NCBI GenBank assembly: GCA_018266915.1
Contig: JAFDZM010000068.1
Location: 83,205-147,204 of the forward strand
Source: Bacteroidota bacterium
GTDB taxonomy: Bacteria > Bacteroidota > Bacteroidia > Sphingobacteriales > Sphingobacteriaceae
Length of the DNA stretch: 64,000 bases
Reading direction: 5' to 3'
Of the stretch, positions 33,303-43,140 are shown piece by piece. The notes under the pieces were generated by a model. It was not told the origin of the DNA, made no database searches, and saw only the letters and a program-made list of their open reading frames with translations. Numbering within the stretch: position 1 is the first letter of the stretch; every line of letters starts with the position of its first letter. The translations under genes and the position numbers were made by a program.

Positions 33303-34340
33303 GCTTTTCTTCAATTCGGCAATCACTTTTTCTAATTCTAATACTTTCTTTTCTAATGCTGGCAAATGAGATGCTGCTGCCTCATTTCGCATATTATCCA
33401 TGTAGGTTGTAAAAAATGGCGTTCCACCCCATTTCTTGTTCTCTTCTACAATATTCTTGTTGATACCCGACTTAGCCATAATCTGACTGCCTTTGGCAAT
33501 GCTTATATGGCCAACCATACCCACTTGTCCGCCTATAACGCAGTTATCACCTACTTTTGTACTACCGGATATACCCGTTTGCGCAGCAATCACCGTATTG
33601 GAGCCGATCTCTACATTATGTGCGATTTGTAATAAATTGTCAAGTTTAGCACCTTTTCGGATAATGGTAGATCCCATTGTGGCCCGATCAATTGTGGTGT
33701 TTGATCCAACTTCCACATCGTCTTCCAAAATCACGTTCCCTATCTGCGCTATTTTGGAATAGGTACCATCCGGATTCGGCGCAAAACCAAAACCATCGCT
33801 GCCTATAATAGCTCCCGAATGTACGATGACATTATTGCCGATCACACAATCAAAGTAAACTGTAACACCTGGGAACAGGGTTACATTATCCCCAAGCACT
33901 ACATTATCTGCAATGTATACGTTCGGGTATATTTTGCATTTCTTACCTATCCGGGCGCCCTGTCCTATATAAGAGAAAGCGCCGATATAGCAGTCGTCGC
34001 CCACTTTTGCAGTCGGGTGAACAAAGTTAGGCTGCTCAATGCCGCTTTTGTTCAGCTTGATGGTATTATATCTTTCGAGCAAAACGGTGATAGCGCTGTA
34101 AGCATTCTCAACGCGGATCAGGGTTGCCTTTACAGGTTCGGCAGCAACAAAATCGTTGTTGACCAATACTGCAGAAGCATCGGTGGTATACAAATACTGC
34201 TCGTACTTTGGATTGGCTAAAAAAGAAATAGAACCGGCAGTAGCCTCTTCTATTTTTGCCAGACGGCTAACTGTTACCTGGGGGTCGCCCTCTACAGTTC
34301 CGTTTAGCAGTAAACTTATCTCATGTGCAGTAAATTGCAT
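33294..34340 (-). CDS. lpxD: UDP-3-O-acylglucosamine N-acyltransferase LpxD
   Basis: A 348-residue enzyme. An N-terminal uridine-binding domain (to about 100) is followed by hexapeptide repeats ([34 protein letters not shown], a family hallmark) with catalytic His in QIAHNVEIG. It adds the second acyl chain in lipid A synthesis. It is first of the lpxD, lpxC-fabZ, lpxA operon. Confidence 0.95.
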   Translation of the reverse strand: MQFTAHEISLLLNGTVEGDPQVTVSRLAKIEEATAGSISFLANPKYEQYLYTTDASAVLVNNDFVAAEPVKATLIRVENAYSAITVLLERYNTIKLNKSGIEQPNFVHPTAKVGDDCYIGAFSYIGQGARIGKKCKIYPNVYIADNVVLGDNVTLFPGVTVYFDCVIGNNVIVHSGAIIGSDGFGFAPNPDGTYSKIAQIGNVILEDDVEVGSNTTIDRATMGSTIIRKGAKLDNLLQIAHNVEIGSNTVIAAQTGISGSTKVGDNCVIGGQVGMVGHISIAKGSQIMAKSGINKNIVEENKKWGGTPFFTTYMDNMRNEAAASHLPALEKKVLELEKVIAELKKSVQ

Positions 34341-34401
34341 CGGGCAAATTTAAGTGTTATAATCGAAGCCGCAAAGTATAAATCTATCAGCCTCAATACG
34401 T

Positions 34402-35616
34402 TTATAAAAGGTCTTTGGTATAGCAAATAATGTGCTTTTTTACGGTTTTTGCTAATGCTTCAAGATTAGAGTTATCGCTTGCTGCGGCAATATCCTGTAG
34501 TGAGCCGTCTTTCATCAAAATACGGATGCTGCCATCGCCCGGTTTGTAGGCCATATTTCTTATCGTATCGGTAAATACAAAATAATCGGCAACAGGGTAT
34601 TTGCTTTCTGCTTTTTTGATCAGCTTGTTAAGCAATTCTTGATTAGGCGGTTCGTTGCTGATCTCGACATGATAAAGACGCCGCTGCATCATCATCTTAC
34701 ATAATTCAGAGAGCACAACATCATCGCAAGCTGTCCAAACTTTTATAGCCGACATGATATCTGTATCATCCAACGAAGCAAAAATCTCTAAATGATGGTC
34801 CTGGCTGATGAATTCCTGTTTACTGATCTTCTTCACCAGAAAATGTTCTAAAGCAGGTGTGGTGAATAGTTCTTTACCACCTAATGCAAGTTCGCGTGCA
34901 CGCTTCAATATCTTGCCTAATAATAGCTCAGCAGCGATAACGGTTTTATGCAGATATACCTGCCAGTACATCAGCCTACGTGCTATCAGGAACTTTTCGA
35001 TAGAATAAATCCCCTTTTCCTCAACGGCAATATGATCACCTGAAACATTCAGCATTTTGATGATACGGTCAAAGCTTATCACCCCCTCTGATACGCCGGT
35101 AAAAAAGCTGTCACGATTCAGGTAATCCATGCGGTCCATATCCAACTGACCGGATACCAACTCATGCAGAAATTTTTTGTGATAGGTGCCATTGAATATC
35201 TCAATCGCCATTGATAAACGCCCGTCGAACTGAGCATTAAGCTTAGTCATCAGGAGAGTGGAAATATCCTCGTGCGAGATATCTTCAACAATGGTTTCCT
35301 CCAAAGCATGCGAAAACGGCCCATGGCCGATGTCATGTAGCAGAATGGCTATGGTTACAGCTTCCTCTTCCTCGTCGGTTATCTGGTGGCCTTTATTGCA
35401 TAAGGTTTCAATGGACAGGCCCATTAAATGCATGGCCCCAAGAGCATGATGAAAGCGGGTATGCAGAGCGCCTGGGTACACCAAGTGGGTCATTCCCAAT
35501 TGCTTAATGTAGCGTAATCTCTGGAAGTATGGGTGCTCGATAAGGTCAAATATCAGCTCTGTTGGAACACTGATAAAACCGTATACCGGATCGTTTATGA
35601 TTTTCTTTTTATTCAA
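34402..35616 (-). CDS. HD-domain phosphohydrolase
   Basis: A 404-residue protein with the HD motif (RFHHALGAMHLM; ILLHDIGHGPFSHALE) and a later conserved LDMDRMDYLNRDS, as in dGTPase-like/YdhJ proteins. It is upstream of lpxD by 61 bp on the same strand, so it could share the transcript. Substrate unknown, possibly a nucleotide. Confidence 0.9.
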   Translation of the reverse strand: MNKKKIINDPVYGFISVPTELIFDLIEHPYFQRLRYIKQLGMTHLVYPGALHTRFHHALGAMHLMGLSIETLCNKGHQITDEEEEAVTIAILLHDIGHGPFSHALEETIVEDISHEDISTLLMTKLNAQFDGRLSMAIEIFNGTYHKKFLHELVSGQLDMDRMDYLNRDSFFTGVSEGVISFDRIIKMLNVSGDHIAVEEKGIYSIEKFLIARRLMYWQVYLHKTVIAAELLLGKILKRARELALGGKELFTTPALEHFLVKKISKQEFISQDHHLEIFASLDDTDIMSAIKVWTACDDVVLSELCKMMMQRRLYHVEISNEPPNQELLNKLIKKAESKYPVADYFVFTDTIRNMAYKPGDGSIRILMKDGSLQDIAAASDNSNLEALAKTVKKHIICYTKDLL

Positions 35617-35748
35617 GGGTAATATGTGCTACAAAAATGTTAAATTATCGTAATATTCTATTTTATAATTGTTAATTTTTGTTAATTAAGACTGATAACC
35701 AGTAACAAAAGCCGTCTTTTGTGGTTAATTGATAAAATCAAAAATATT

Positions 35749-37302
35749 ATGGTAGATACGACAATTTTATGGGCCGATGACGAGATAGATCTGCTGAAAC
35801 CGCACGTGCTTTTTTTGAAAGAAAAAGGCTATAATGTAACCACAGTTACCAATGGTAACGATGCTGTGGATTCATTTAAAAATAATTACTTCGACCTGGT
35901 GTTCCTGGATGAAAATATGCCGGGACTGACCGGCCTGGAGACACTCTCTGAAATAAAAAACCTGAATAACGAAGTGCCCGTCGTTTTGATCACCAAAAAC
36001 GAAGAGGAATACCTGATGGAAGATGCCATCGGTTCAAAAATAGATGATTACCTGATCAAGCCGGTTAACCCGAAACAGGTATTGCTTACGATAAAGAAGC
36101 TGACTGAGAATAAACGCCTGGTAACCGAAAAAACCACTATGGCCTATCAGCAGGATTTCCGTACACTGGGTATGACCCTGAACGATAACCTGAGCTACCA
36201 GGAATGGGTGGATGTTTACAAAAAACTGATCTACTGGGAGCTGGAGCTGGAAAAACTGGAAGATGAAGGCATGCACGAAATATTAACCCTGCAAAAAGCA
36301 GAGGCCAATGTGCAGTTCTGTAAGTTTATCGAAAAGAATTATCAGAAATGGATTCAAAATCCGGATTCTGGTCCGATCAGCTCACCACAGCTATTTAAGA
36401 AAAAAGTGCTGCCGAAATTGGATGCTAAAACCCCGGTTTTCTTTATCCTGATCGATAATTTGCGTTTTGATCAGTTTAAGATCATCAACCCTTATATTTC
36501 TGAGTATTTTAGGATGGAGGAAGAAGACACTTATTACAGTATTCTCCCTACCGCAACGCAATATGCACGTAATGCAATCTTCTCTGGCCTGATGCCGCTT
36601 GAAATGGAAAGGCGTTTCCCGGATATGTGGCAGAATGACGAGGACGAAGGTGGTAAAAACCTGTATGAAGAAAACTTCCTGGGTGACCAGTTAAAGCGCT
36701 TATTACGCCGCGATGTTAAATACTCTTACAACAAGATATTGAACATCGACGAAGGCCGGGCATTGAATGATTCAGTAAATAACCTGATGAATAACGAGAT
36801 CAATGTGGTGGTATACAACTTCGTGGATATGCTCTCACATGCCCGTACCGATATGCAGATGATCCGTGAACTGGCAAGTGATGATGCAGCTTATCGATCA
36901 TTAACGCTATCATGGTTTGAGCACTCGCCATTATTTGATTTGCTGAAATATTTATCGCAGAAACAGGTAAAAGTGATCATCACCACCGACCACGGTACCA
37001 TTCGCGTAAAAAACCCAAGCAAAATCATTGGTGATAGAAACACGAATACCAATCTTCGCTACAAACAAGGTAAAAACCTCAATTTTAATCCGAAGGAAGT
37101 ATTTCATATCCGCAACCCGCACGATATTATGCTGCCGAAACTGCACGTGAGCTCAAGCTTTGTATTTGCCAAAAACGACAGCTACTTCGTGTACCCCAAC
37201 AACTACAATCATTTCGTGAATTTCTATAACGAGACCTTCCAGCACGGCGGTATTTCGCTCGAAGAAATGATCATACCGGTTGTTACCTATGGAACGAAGT
37301 AA
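35749..37302 (+). CDS. porX: PorX-type response regulator with PglZ phosphatase domain
   Basis: 517 residues from ATG at 35749; a TTG ten codons earlier is unlikely. An N-terminal receiver (ILWADDEID acidic pocket, phospho-acceptor Asp in LVFLDENMPG, Lys in LIKP) is joined by a helical linker to a C-terminal PglZ/alkaline-phosphatase-like domain (FFILIDNLRFDQF; ITTDHGTIRV). PorX regulates the type IX secretion system with PorY and cleaves cyclic/linear oligonucleotides in known members. PorY is not in the window. Confidence 0.93.
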   Translation: MVDTTILWADDEIDLLKPHVLFLKEKGYNVTTVTNGNDAVDSFKNNYFDLVFLDENMPGLTGLETLSEIKNLNNEVPVVLITKNEEEYLMEDAIGSKIDDYLIKPVNPKQVLLTIKKLTENKRLVTEKTTMAYQQDFRTLGMTLNDNLSYQEWVDVYKKLIYWELELEKLEDEGMHEILTLQKAEANVQFCKFIEKNYQKWIQNPDSGPISSPQLFKKKVLPKLDAKTPVFFILIDNLRFDQFKIINPYISEYFRMEEEDTYYSILPTATQYARNAIFSGLMPLEMERRFPDMWQNDEDEGGKNLYEENFLGDQLKRLLRRDVKYSYNKILNIDEGRALNDSVNNLMNNEINVVVYNFVDMLSHARTDMQMIRELASDDAAYRSLTLSWFEHSPLFDLLKYLSQKQVKVIITTDHGTIRVKNPSKIIGDRNTNTNLRYKQGKNLNFNPKEVFHIRNPHDIMLPKLHVSSSFVFAKNDSYFVYPNNYNHFVNFYNETFQHGGISLEEMIIPVVTYGTK

Positions 37303-37331
37303 ATCAGGCTGAATATTATAACTTTGGAGGC

Positions 37332-37748
37332 ATGAAATTGCCTGTTAAAAGCCTTGACGAACTTAAACACGCTGCTGAACAACTGGTGGCTTTTGGTGGA
37401 TCAGAAAAGATATTTCTTTTTTATGGTGATATGGGCGCGGGTAAAACCACGCTCATCAAATCACTTTGTGAAAATTTGGGTGTAAATGAGCCTGCCACGA
37501 GCCCTACCTTTTCTATAGTGAATGAGTACCAGGGTACATTATCCAAAATTTACCATTTTGATTTTTACCGTCTGAAAAATCAAAGCGAGGCGCTGGACCT
37601 GGGCTACGAAGAGTACTTTTATTCAGGTAATTATTGCTTTATCGAATGGCCCGAAAAGATTCCCGACTTGCTTCCGGACCACTATATACGTGTCGATGTG
37701 GAGGTTGTGAGCGATAATGAACGGCTGTTAACCTTCACGAAAATTTAA
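37332..37748 (+). CDS. tsaE: tRNA threonylcarbamoyladenosine biosynthesis ATPase TsaE
   Basis: A 138-residue P-loop protein: GDMGAGKTTLIK, SPTFSIVNEYQG and HFDFYRLKN are TsaE hallmarks. It assists t6A formation at A37 of ANN-decoding tRNAs. It follows porX by 29 bp, with GGAGG upstream of the ATG. Confidence 0.95.
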   Translation: MKLPVKSLDELKHAAEQLVAFGGSEKIFLFYGDMGAGKTTLIKSLCENLGVNEPATSPTFSIVNEYQGTLSKIYHFDFYRLKNQSEALDLGYEEYFYSGNYCFIEWPEKIPDLLPDHYIRVDVEVVSDNERLLTFTKI

Positions 37749-37799
37749 TTCTGCATCCCCCATTTTTTGCCTATCTTCAACAGCCAGAATTAAAGACAC

Positions 37800-39026
37800 A
37801 TGAGTTCGGAGTTATACAGTGGTTTTTCTGATGTTGCCAAACAGGCAATGATGCAGCCCCAGGAGTCGATGCTGGAGGTAAAAAGCAAAAAAAATAAGCT
37901 TCATATTGGTATACCGAAGGAAACTTCTTTCCAGGAAAACAGGGTTGCTTTAACGCCATTGTCCGTCGCATTGCTCATCAATAATGGGCACGAAGTGATA
38001 TTGGAAAGCAATGCCGGCCAGGCTGCCAAATTCTCCGACAAAGACTACAGTGAGCAGGGCGCCAAAATAGTTTACGACTCCAAAGCAGTATACGAAGCCC
38101 ATATCATTATCAAAATAGCCCCGCCTACTTTACAGGAAATAGCGATGATGAAATCGCACCAGATATTGATTTCGGCGTTGCAATTATCCACGCTCCAGGC
38201 CGATTGTCTGCATGCACTGATGCAGAAGAAGGTCACCGCCTTGTGCTTTGAACATCTGCAGGATGAAGGTGGGGCGTTGAGCGTTGTAAGGGCCATGAGC
38301 GAGATTGTGGGTGCTACCTCAATATTGATAGCGGGCGAATATCTCAGCAATATTTTTGACGGCAAGGGTTTAATGCTGGGTGGTATTACCGGCGTGCCGC
38401 CTACTGAAATTGTGATATTAGGTGCGGGTACGGTTGGAGAATATGCTGCACGCACTGCTATCTCATTAGGAGCTGAGGTAAAGGTGTTCGACCCTTCCAT
38501 CTATAAGTTGCGCCGTTTGCAGAATAATATTGGCACCAGGGTATTTACCTCGGTTGTTCAGCCAATCGTTTTGGAGAAAGCAATAACCACCTGCGACGTG
38601 GCTATAGGTGCATTGCGTGCAGAAGATGGCCGTAGTCCATGCATTGTATCTGAAAGTACAGTAAGCCGGATGAAGCCAAATTCGGTAATCATCGATGTGA
38701 GTATTGACCAGGGCGGTTGTTTTGAAACTTCTGAGATCACTAATCACACTCACCCGGTTTTCAGGAAATACGATGTGATTCATTATTGTGTTCCGAACAT
38801 CGCGTCACGTGTAGCACGAACCGCAACCTATGCATTGACCAACATCTTTACACCTATTCTGTTGGACATCGGCGAACAGGGGGGACTGAAAAATCTGATA
38901 TGGAGAAAAGCCGGAGTTCGTAACTCGGTGTACATTTATGAAGGACAGTTAACTAATAAATACATTGGGGAGCGCTTCAATATCCCTTGTAAAGATCTCG
39001 ATTTGCTGATAGTTTCGCATAGGTAA
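37800..39026 (+). CDS. ald: Alanine dehydrogenase
   Basis: A 408-residue protein with an N-terminal extension of about 30 residues, then the Ald/PNT pattern IGIPKETSFQENRVALTP, the NAD site VILGAGTVGEYAARTA and the C-terminal VPNIASRVARTATYALTN. It interconverts alanine and pyruvate plus ammonia. It follows tsaE by 51 bp. Confidence 0.92.
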   Translation: MSSELYSGFSDVAKQAMMQPQESMLEVKSKKNKLHIGIPKETSFQENRVALTPLSVALLINNGHEVILESNAGQAAKFSDKDYSEQGAKIVYDSKAVYEAHIIIKIAPPTLQEIAMMKSHQILISALQLSTLQADCLHALMQKKVTALCFEHLQDEGGALSVVRAMSEIVGATSILIAGEYLSNIFDGKGLMLGGITGVPPTEIVILGAGTVGEYAARTAISLGAEVKVFDPSIYKLRRLQNNIGTRVFTSVVQPIVLEKAITTCDVAIGALRAEDGRSPCIVSESTVSRMKPNSVIIDVSIDQGGCFETSEITNHTHPVFRKYDVIHYCVPNIASRVARTATYALTNIFTPILLDIGEQGGLKNLIWRKAGVRNSVYIYEGQLTNKYIGERFNIPCKDLDLLIVSHR

Positions 39027-39088
39027 GTAGGGGCAGCACAAAAAATATTCCTCAAAATCAGACGCTTAGGAAGATTTGAAAAAAAACC

Positions 39089-39118
39089 TTGTGGAATGAA
39101 AAAAGGTGGCTATATTTG
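39089..39118 (+). promoter_or_regulatory. Bacteroidota-type promoter of tRNA-Asp
   Basis: A -33 TTG (39089) and a -7 box TATATTTG (39111) with a 19-nt spacer, as in the Bacteroidota sigma consensus TTG-N19-TAnnTTTG. The tRNA starts 11 nt after the -7 box. Confidence 0.75.
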
Positions 39119-39129
39119 CCATCCCAAAC

Positions 39130-39203
39130 GGAGTGGTAGTTCAGCTGGTTAGAATACATGCCTGTCACGCATGGGGTCGCGGGTTCGAGTCCCGTCCATT
39201 CCG
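39130..39203 (+). tRNA. tRNA-Asp (GUC)
   Basis: 74 nt, cloverleaf with acceptor GGAGTGG/CCATTCC, D-arm AGTTCAGCTGGTTAGAATAC, anticodon GTC in CATGCCTGTCACGCATG, T-arm GCGGGTTCGAGTCCCGT and discriminator G. Confidence 0.96.
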
Positions 39204-39227
39204 CTAAATACAATGTCAAAATTGCCT

Positions 39228-39262
39228 AAAAGCCTGTAAATCATCGATTTGCAGGCTTTTTT
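39228..39262 (+). terminator. Terminator of tRNA-Asp
   Basis: Stem AAAGCCTGTAAATC/GATTTGCAGGCTTT (14 bp with one G-T wobble) followed by a T-run. It is related to the displaced terminator at 1271-1303. Confidence 0.9.
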
Positions 39263-39334
39263 GTTTGCCCGAAAACATACATTTCCCTTGTTCAAATATG
39301 CTCACCGAATTGCTCACCAGTTTTATGCTAAAAC

Positions 39335-39781
39335 ATGCATATTTTTGATCGCTTATTATCCGCAGGAGCTACAGCTGCTGTTTATTGGTTCCTTATTCCG
39401 AGAGCATATGAGCTGGGTTGTAAAAGTATAAGTTTAGGCGGCACGCCACCCTATCTGGAAAATGGCGTCCTGAGATATAAAGCGAAATGGCAGGCCCGTT
39501 TTTGCCGCGAGGTTTTCTATATTGAAAACTATCTGCTGCTCGATCCATCCAATCCTTCTTGTTACCAATTTTTGCATGATACATCCTTAGTCGTTTTCGG
39601 TTTAAAAAAATCGCTCGTGGTACTAAGCAGCAAACAACGTACAGAAGCCGATATGCCGGGCGTTATTCTGGATGATATTGACAGTTGGTTTTTGTTAAGA
39701 TCACGTCGTTCTGATTCTTATCCGGACGGGATGGAAGATTTGCCCGAACATCTGCGCTATTGGTATCAAAAGGTAGTATAA
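39335..39781 (+). pseudogene. Possible truncated acyltransferase-like gene
   Basis: A 148-residue frame. AYELGCKSISLGGTPPYLENGVLRYKAKW resembles the C-terminal part of GNAT/FemAB-type proteins (a 'yyfdLGgs.p.f.dGvl.yKrkWG' pattern). The catalytic N-terminal half is not present upstream, where the tRNA-Asp terminator intervenes. It may be the 3' remnant of a gene cut off by an old insertion at tRNA-Asp. The start codon is uncertain. Confidence 0.4.
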
Positions 39782-40163
39782 TTAACTTCGCGCAGCATCG
39801 CCTTAGCTATCAACCGAATCTTAATCCGGTTCGGTTGAGAGAAGCAGTGAAAGCATGTATTATGCCGATAATTGGTGGAGATATTTCACTTATAGAAATA
39901 ACAAGGCGGACCATAACCCGCCTTGTCGGCCTTTTGAAATCTGCCGGTTTGGGACTAGCGAGCATTTCTAAGGCCGTTTAAGTAAATTATTCCTGGCAAC
40001 AGGCAGATTTTAATATCCGCGCTGACCTGGTAGTTGTCCGCCAGCTAAGCAGCGACTTGCTAGGGTTCTTCCCAGGACTTTCAACTTAAACCATTATAAA
40101 ATTAAGGCGTACAATGCAAGAGATTAATGATTTGTGTCAGACCAAAATATGATATTAACCATT
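39782..40163. other. Gene-free spacer with one strong hairpin
   Basis: About 380 bp with no convincing gene. The only clear structure is a perfect 9-bp stem, ACAAGGCGG/CCGCCTTGT with an 8-nt loop at 39901-39926, not followed by a long T-run. It lies between the truncated gene and the convergent UspA operon and may act as a terminator. Confidence 0.45.
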
Positions 40164-40994
40164 TCATGTATGCGCAATAAACAGCGGTGTTTTTAATTGA
40201 CGCATAAGCTTGTCAGCCATACTGGATTTAAATACCCGGGAGATCACGCTTCTGTGATACGCTCCTAGTACAAGCAGCTCATTTTGCTTACGGCCCTTTA
40301 AATATTGGATGATCAATGGTTCAGCGTCTCCATTCATCACTTTGTATTCAGCATCCGGAAAATGACGTTTCATGAATTCCTTCATCAGGTGGTCATCTGG
40401 TAAATGGTGATTTAGATCTTCGTCCCGAACAGAAACTACTTCGGCAGGTAGTTTTTTCAAGTCCGGTAAAAGGTAACTGAACATTTTAATAGCAAACACC
40501 GATGATGGGCTGCCATCATATAGAAGCACTATTTTTTCGATGGATTTGAATTTCGATGGCACGATCAATACAGGGCATTGAGCATCGGCGAGAACATATT
40601 TGATGAAATTGACCGGAAGGTCCTCTTTTTGTTGATTAAGAGATTCTGTTTTATCGACGATCAGTAGGTCCGCATAAATGCTTTCGTGCAACAGCTCTTG
40701 GACAGCAAGACTACGATCATGATGGACCGTATAATTCACTCCGGCATTCTGGCACGACTTCTCAAAACTTTCAGTGGAAAGGTGCCTGGTTAGTTGATCT
40801 TGTTCATCTCCTTCCAGTTTAAGCTTTAATACTTTTTTATAGCTCCCTCCCCTCAACAAGTAACTGTGGTAAGTGAAATCATCAAGAAATATTCCGACCA
40901 GGTGTGCCCCGGCCTCTTTCGCAAGCTGGATAGCATAGGAAGCTGTACTTTGTGAATATTTTAATCCATCGAATGCCGCGATGATCTTTTTCAT
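40164..40994 (-). CDS. Universal stress protein, two UspA domains
   Basis: A 276-residue protein with two tandem UspA-fold halves: the first begins KKIIAAFDGLKYSQSTASYA, the second IEKIVLLYDGSPSSVFAIKMF. The second ends with LLVLGAYHRSVISRVFKSSMADKLMRQ, an ATP-binding-type motif. The gene is third in an operon of two Usp genes and a membrane protein. Such proteins accompany hypoxia or stasis responses. Confidence 0.9.
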   Translation of the reverse strand: MKKIIAAFDGLKYSQSTASYAIQLAKEAGAHLVGIFLDDFTYHSYLLRGGSYKKVLKLKLEGDEQDQLTRHLSTESFEKSCQNAGVNYTVHHDRSLAVQELLHESIYADLLIVDKTESLNQQKEDLPVNFIKYVLADAQCPVLIVPSKFKSIEKIVLLYDGSPSSVFAIKMFSYLLPDLKKLPAEVVSVRDEDLNHHLPDDHLMKEFMKRHFPDAEYKVMNGDAEPLIIQYLKGRKQNELLVLGAYHRSVISRVFKSSMADKLMRQLKTPLFIAHT

Positions 40995-41031
40995 TTTGAT
41001 TGTGTTGGAGTGAACATCCTGTTTAAAATTT

Positions 41032-41520
41032 TTAATCGCCGTTATTATTTTGGTTCGGATTTTTCTGGTTTGCGGTTGTATCTCCCCTGATTTCAGGGTG
41101 ACGGATCACCCCTCCGGATGTGCCTGCCTGTTTAGAAAATAACACAACAACTAAAGCGAAGGCTGTTATATACCATGGCAGTAAACGAGCGTAAGATTTT
41201 TGTTTCCAACTCGCCCATAGCGCAATAATACAGAACGCACCAAGCAGATAGAGGGCTATCGAAAAAATTTCAGTGGCTTTTTCATGGGCGTGGATGAGTT
41301 TTTCACTAACGCCAGGTGCATGTTTAATCGCATCTTCGGCCCAATCTCCGGTTGCAGAGGCTGCGATCGCAGACAATGCTGCCACGATGAAAATAAAATA
41401 TGAGGTTCGTTTTATTACTTCTGAACGAAATATGAACCCTCCTATCATTACCAAAATCCCAACTATCGGAATGATGATAGGCAAATGATTTAACACTAAG
41501 TGATAATGAGCCCCATTCAT
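41032..41520 (-). CDS. Four-helix membrane protein, DUF2231-like
   Basis: A 162-residue protein with about four transmembrane helices. Conserved His residues occur in YHLVLNHLPIIIP and LIHAHEKATE, which could bind heme or metal, as in DUF2231 and cytochrome b561-like proteins. The C-terminus is a polar Asn/Asp-rich tail. It is second in the Usp operon (21 bp and 37 bp spacers), so it probably takes part in the same stress response. Confidence 0.75.
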   Translation of the reverse strand: MNGAHYHLVLNHLPIIIPIVGILVMIGGFIFRSEVIKRTSYFIFIVAALSAIAASATGDWAEDAIKHAPGVSEKLIHAHEKATEIFSIALYLLGAFCIIALWASWKQKSYARLLPWYITAFALVVVLFSKQAGTSGGVIRHPEIRGDTTANQKNPNQNNNGD

Positions 41521-41541
41521 GACTGATGATTTTTGAATTGT

Positions 41542-42411
41542 TTATGTTACCTCTTTCGATGGAAATATCAAAAGCGGAATCTTTTGATCTTTTAATGCCT
41601 CCCTGGTTGTGCTTTTATGTAATAACCTTTGCATCAGGTTATACTGCCGGTGCGTCATCGCCAGTAAATCGCAGGCATTTTGTTTGCATTCACGATAAAG
41701 ACGCGAAAGAACGTTTTTGCCTTTAACCGCGTGGTACCCTATGCCGACTATTTTATTTCCATTGGTCAAATTATCCATTAGGGTCTGTTTGGCTTCATCA
41801 TTATTGCTTTCGCCCGGTATAATTACATGAACCACTTCAACATTGAACCCAAATAGTTCTGAGAGATGAGCAAGAAGATGAAAAGCCCTTATTTCAGAAT
41901 TGTCGAAATTTACCGCGAACGTAATCTTATCCAATTTGAGGGGCTTTGACTGTACAGGAGCAATTAAAACCGGCTTGTTACTTTTTTCGATCACCTGGCC
42001 GATCTTATTGCCCATAAGCATGTGTCCCAGGGTTGTTTTCCCGCTTGCCCCCATCACAACGAGTTCAATATCTTTTTTATCAATTAAATCTCTAACGTTG
42101 TTCCCGAGGTGGCCTTCGCCCAGTTCCGTTTCAATGGCAGGTTTAAAAGCCTTTGGGTCGTTTTGAGGAATTTTAAGCTCGGCACGCCGCGCAAATTCGG
42201 AAAGGACCTTTTGTAATTTTTCGTCAATTCGTGTAAATGGTCCTGATTCAAAACGCTGGTCAGTGTAAGTATCGTAGGAAATAACGGGTACACCGAGAAA
42301 GCTGTGAAATATAATGAGGTTGGCACGGCTTTTTTCCGCAAATAATAAAGCCCATTCTGCTGCTCTTAATGAGCTTTCCGAGAAATCCGTTAGAAGAAGA
42401 ATATTGCCCAT
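41542..42411 (-). CDS. Universal stress protein, two UspA domains
   Basis: A 289-residue protein. First half: NILLLTDFSESSLRAAEWAL and IELVVMGASGKTTLGHMLMGNKIGQVI (ATP-binding loop G-x2-G-x9-G). Second half: KITFAVNFDNSEIRAFHLL. It heads the three-gene operon and has the operator pair 42472-42507 upstream. Confidence 0.92.
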   Translation of the reverse strand: MGNILLLTDFSESSLRAAEWALLFAEKSRANLIIFHSFLGVPVISYDTYTDQRFESGPFTRIDEKLQKVLSEFARRAELKIPQNDPKAFKPAIETELGEGHLGNNVRDLIDKKDIELVVMGASGKTTLGHMLMGNKIGQVIEKSNKPVLIAPVQSKPLKLDKITFAVNFDNSEIRAFHLLAHLSELFGFNVEVVHVIIPGESNNDEAKQTLMDNLTNGNKIVGIGYHAVKGKNVLSRLYRECKQNACDLLAMTHRQYNLMQRLLHKSTTREALKDQKIPLLIFPSKEVT

Positions 42412-42471
42412 CTTTTACCTTTACTTATTTCATAAGATTCACAAATATTCAGTTTACAGCGCTGGCGGCTA

Positions 42472-42507
42472 ATGACAAGAATCAAATTATATCATGATCT
42501 GAATCAT
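42472..42507. promoter_or_regulatory. Tandem CRP/FNR-type palindromes, divergent promoter region
   Basis: Sites ATGACAAGAATCAA and ATGATCTGAATCAT both read TGA-N6-TCA and start 22 bp apart, matching the pair at 1150-1185 in order, spacing and inner bases (rAGAATCA, then ATGATyTrAATCAT). They lie between the UspA operon and the secreted-protein gene at 42570. The downstream site lies near -45 of the latter if its -7 box is at about 42534-42541. Confidence 0.6.
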
Positions 42508-42569
42508 TTATGTTCAGCGCATTGAAACCCAATTTTACTTTGGAAAACATTATTAAACTTAAGTAAGTC

Positions 42570-43067
42570 ATGAAAAGGTTAATCTATTGTCAGGCTGCGG
42601 GGCTATTATTTGCGATGGTATTCGCGCAAAACTCGTTCGCCCAGGAAGTGACCAAAGTGGACACTCTGCCTATGGTTGTCATTACCGCCAAATCGTATGT
42701 GAACAAAGAAGTCAGCGATGCATTTCACGAAAAATTCAAGGATGTCGTCGGTCACGAGTGGTACAGTATCGATAAAAAATATATGGTAAAATTTATCTCG
42801 AACGATCAAAAAAACAAGGCGCTTTACCATAAAAACGGATACCTGTATTATCACCTGGCTTATGGTAGCGAGAAGAACCTGCCGGCTGAGATAGCAGAAA
42901 AAATAAATCGCGAATATAAAGGCGGGAAAATAACCACCACCATCCAAGTAAACCAGGATAACCGTAGCGTATGGCTTGTTAATGTAGATTACGGAAAATT
43001 AATGGTACTTGTTCGCGAAGAAAACGGAGAAGTGCGCGAAGTAGGCCGGTTTAGTAAAAGTAAATAG
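42570..43067 (+). CDS. Secreted protein of unknown function
   Basis: A 165-residue protein with a signal peptide (GLLFAMVFAQNSFAQ). The mature part has KEVSDAFHEKFKDVVGHEWYSIDKKYMVKFIS and IPAEIAEKINREYKGGKITT-like stretches, recalling PepSY-like/beta-lactamase-inhibitor-like secreted proteins of Bacteroidota, but I cannot assign the family firmly. It is divergent from the UspA operon and shares the operator pair. Confidence 0.75.
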   Translation: MKRLIYCQAAGLLFAMVFAQNSFAQEVTKVDTLPMVVITAKSYVNKEVSDAFHEKFKDVVGHEWYSIDKKYMVKFISNDQKNKALYHKNGYLYYHLAYGSEKNLPAEIAEKINREYKGGKITTTIQVNQDNRSVWLVNVDYGKLMVLVREENGEVREVGRFSKSK

Positions 43068-43140
43068 TATTTAACTGATAAAGCTGTCGTCTGAAATGGC
43101 GACAGCTAACAGTTCTGCATCGGATAAAAATAAATCGATT

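Noticed and set aside
39760..39981. 73-codon frame after tRNA-Asp
   Set aside because: It covers the ACAAGGCGG/CCGCCTTGT hairpin and has no recognisable domain.
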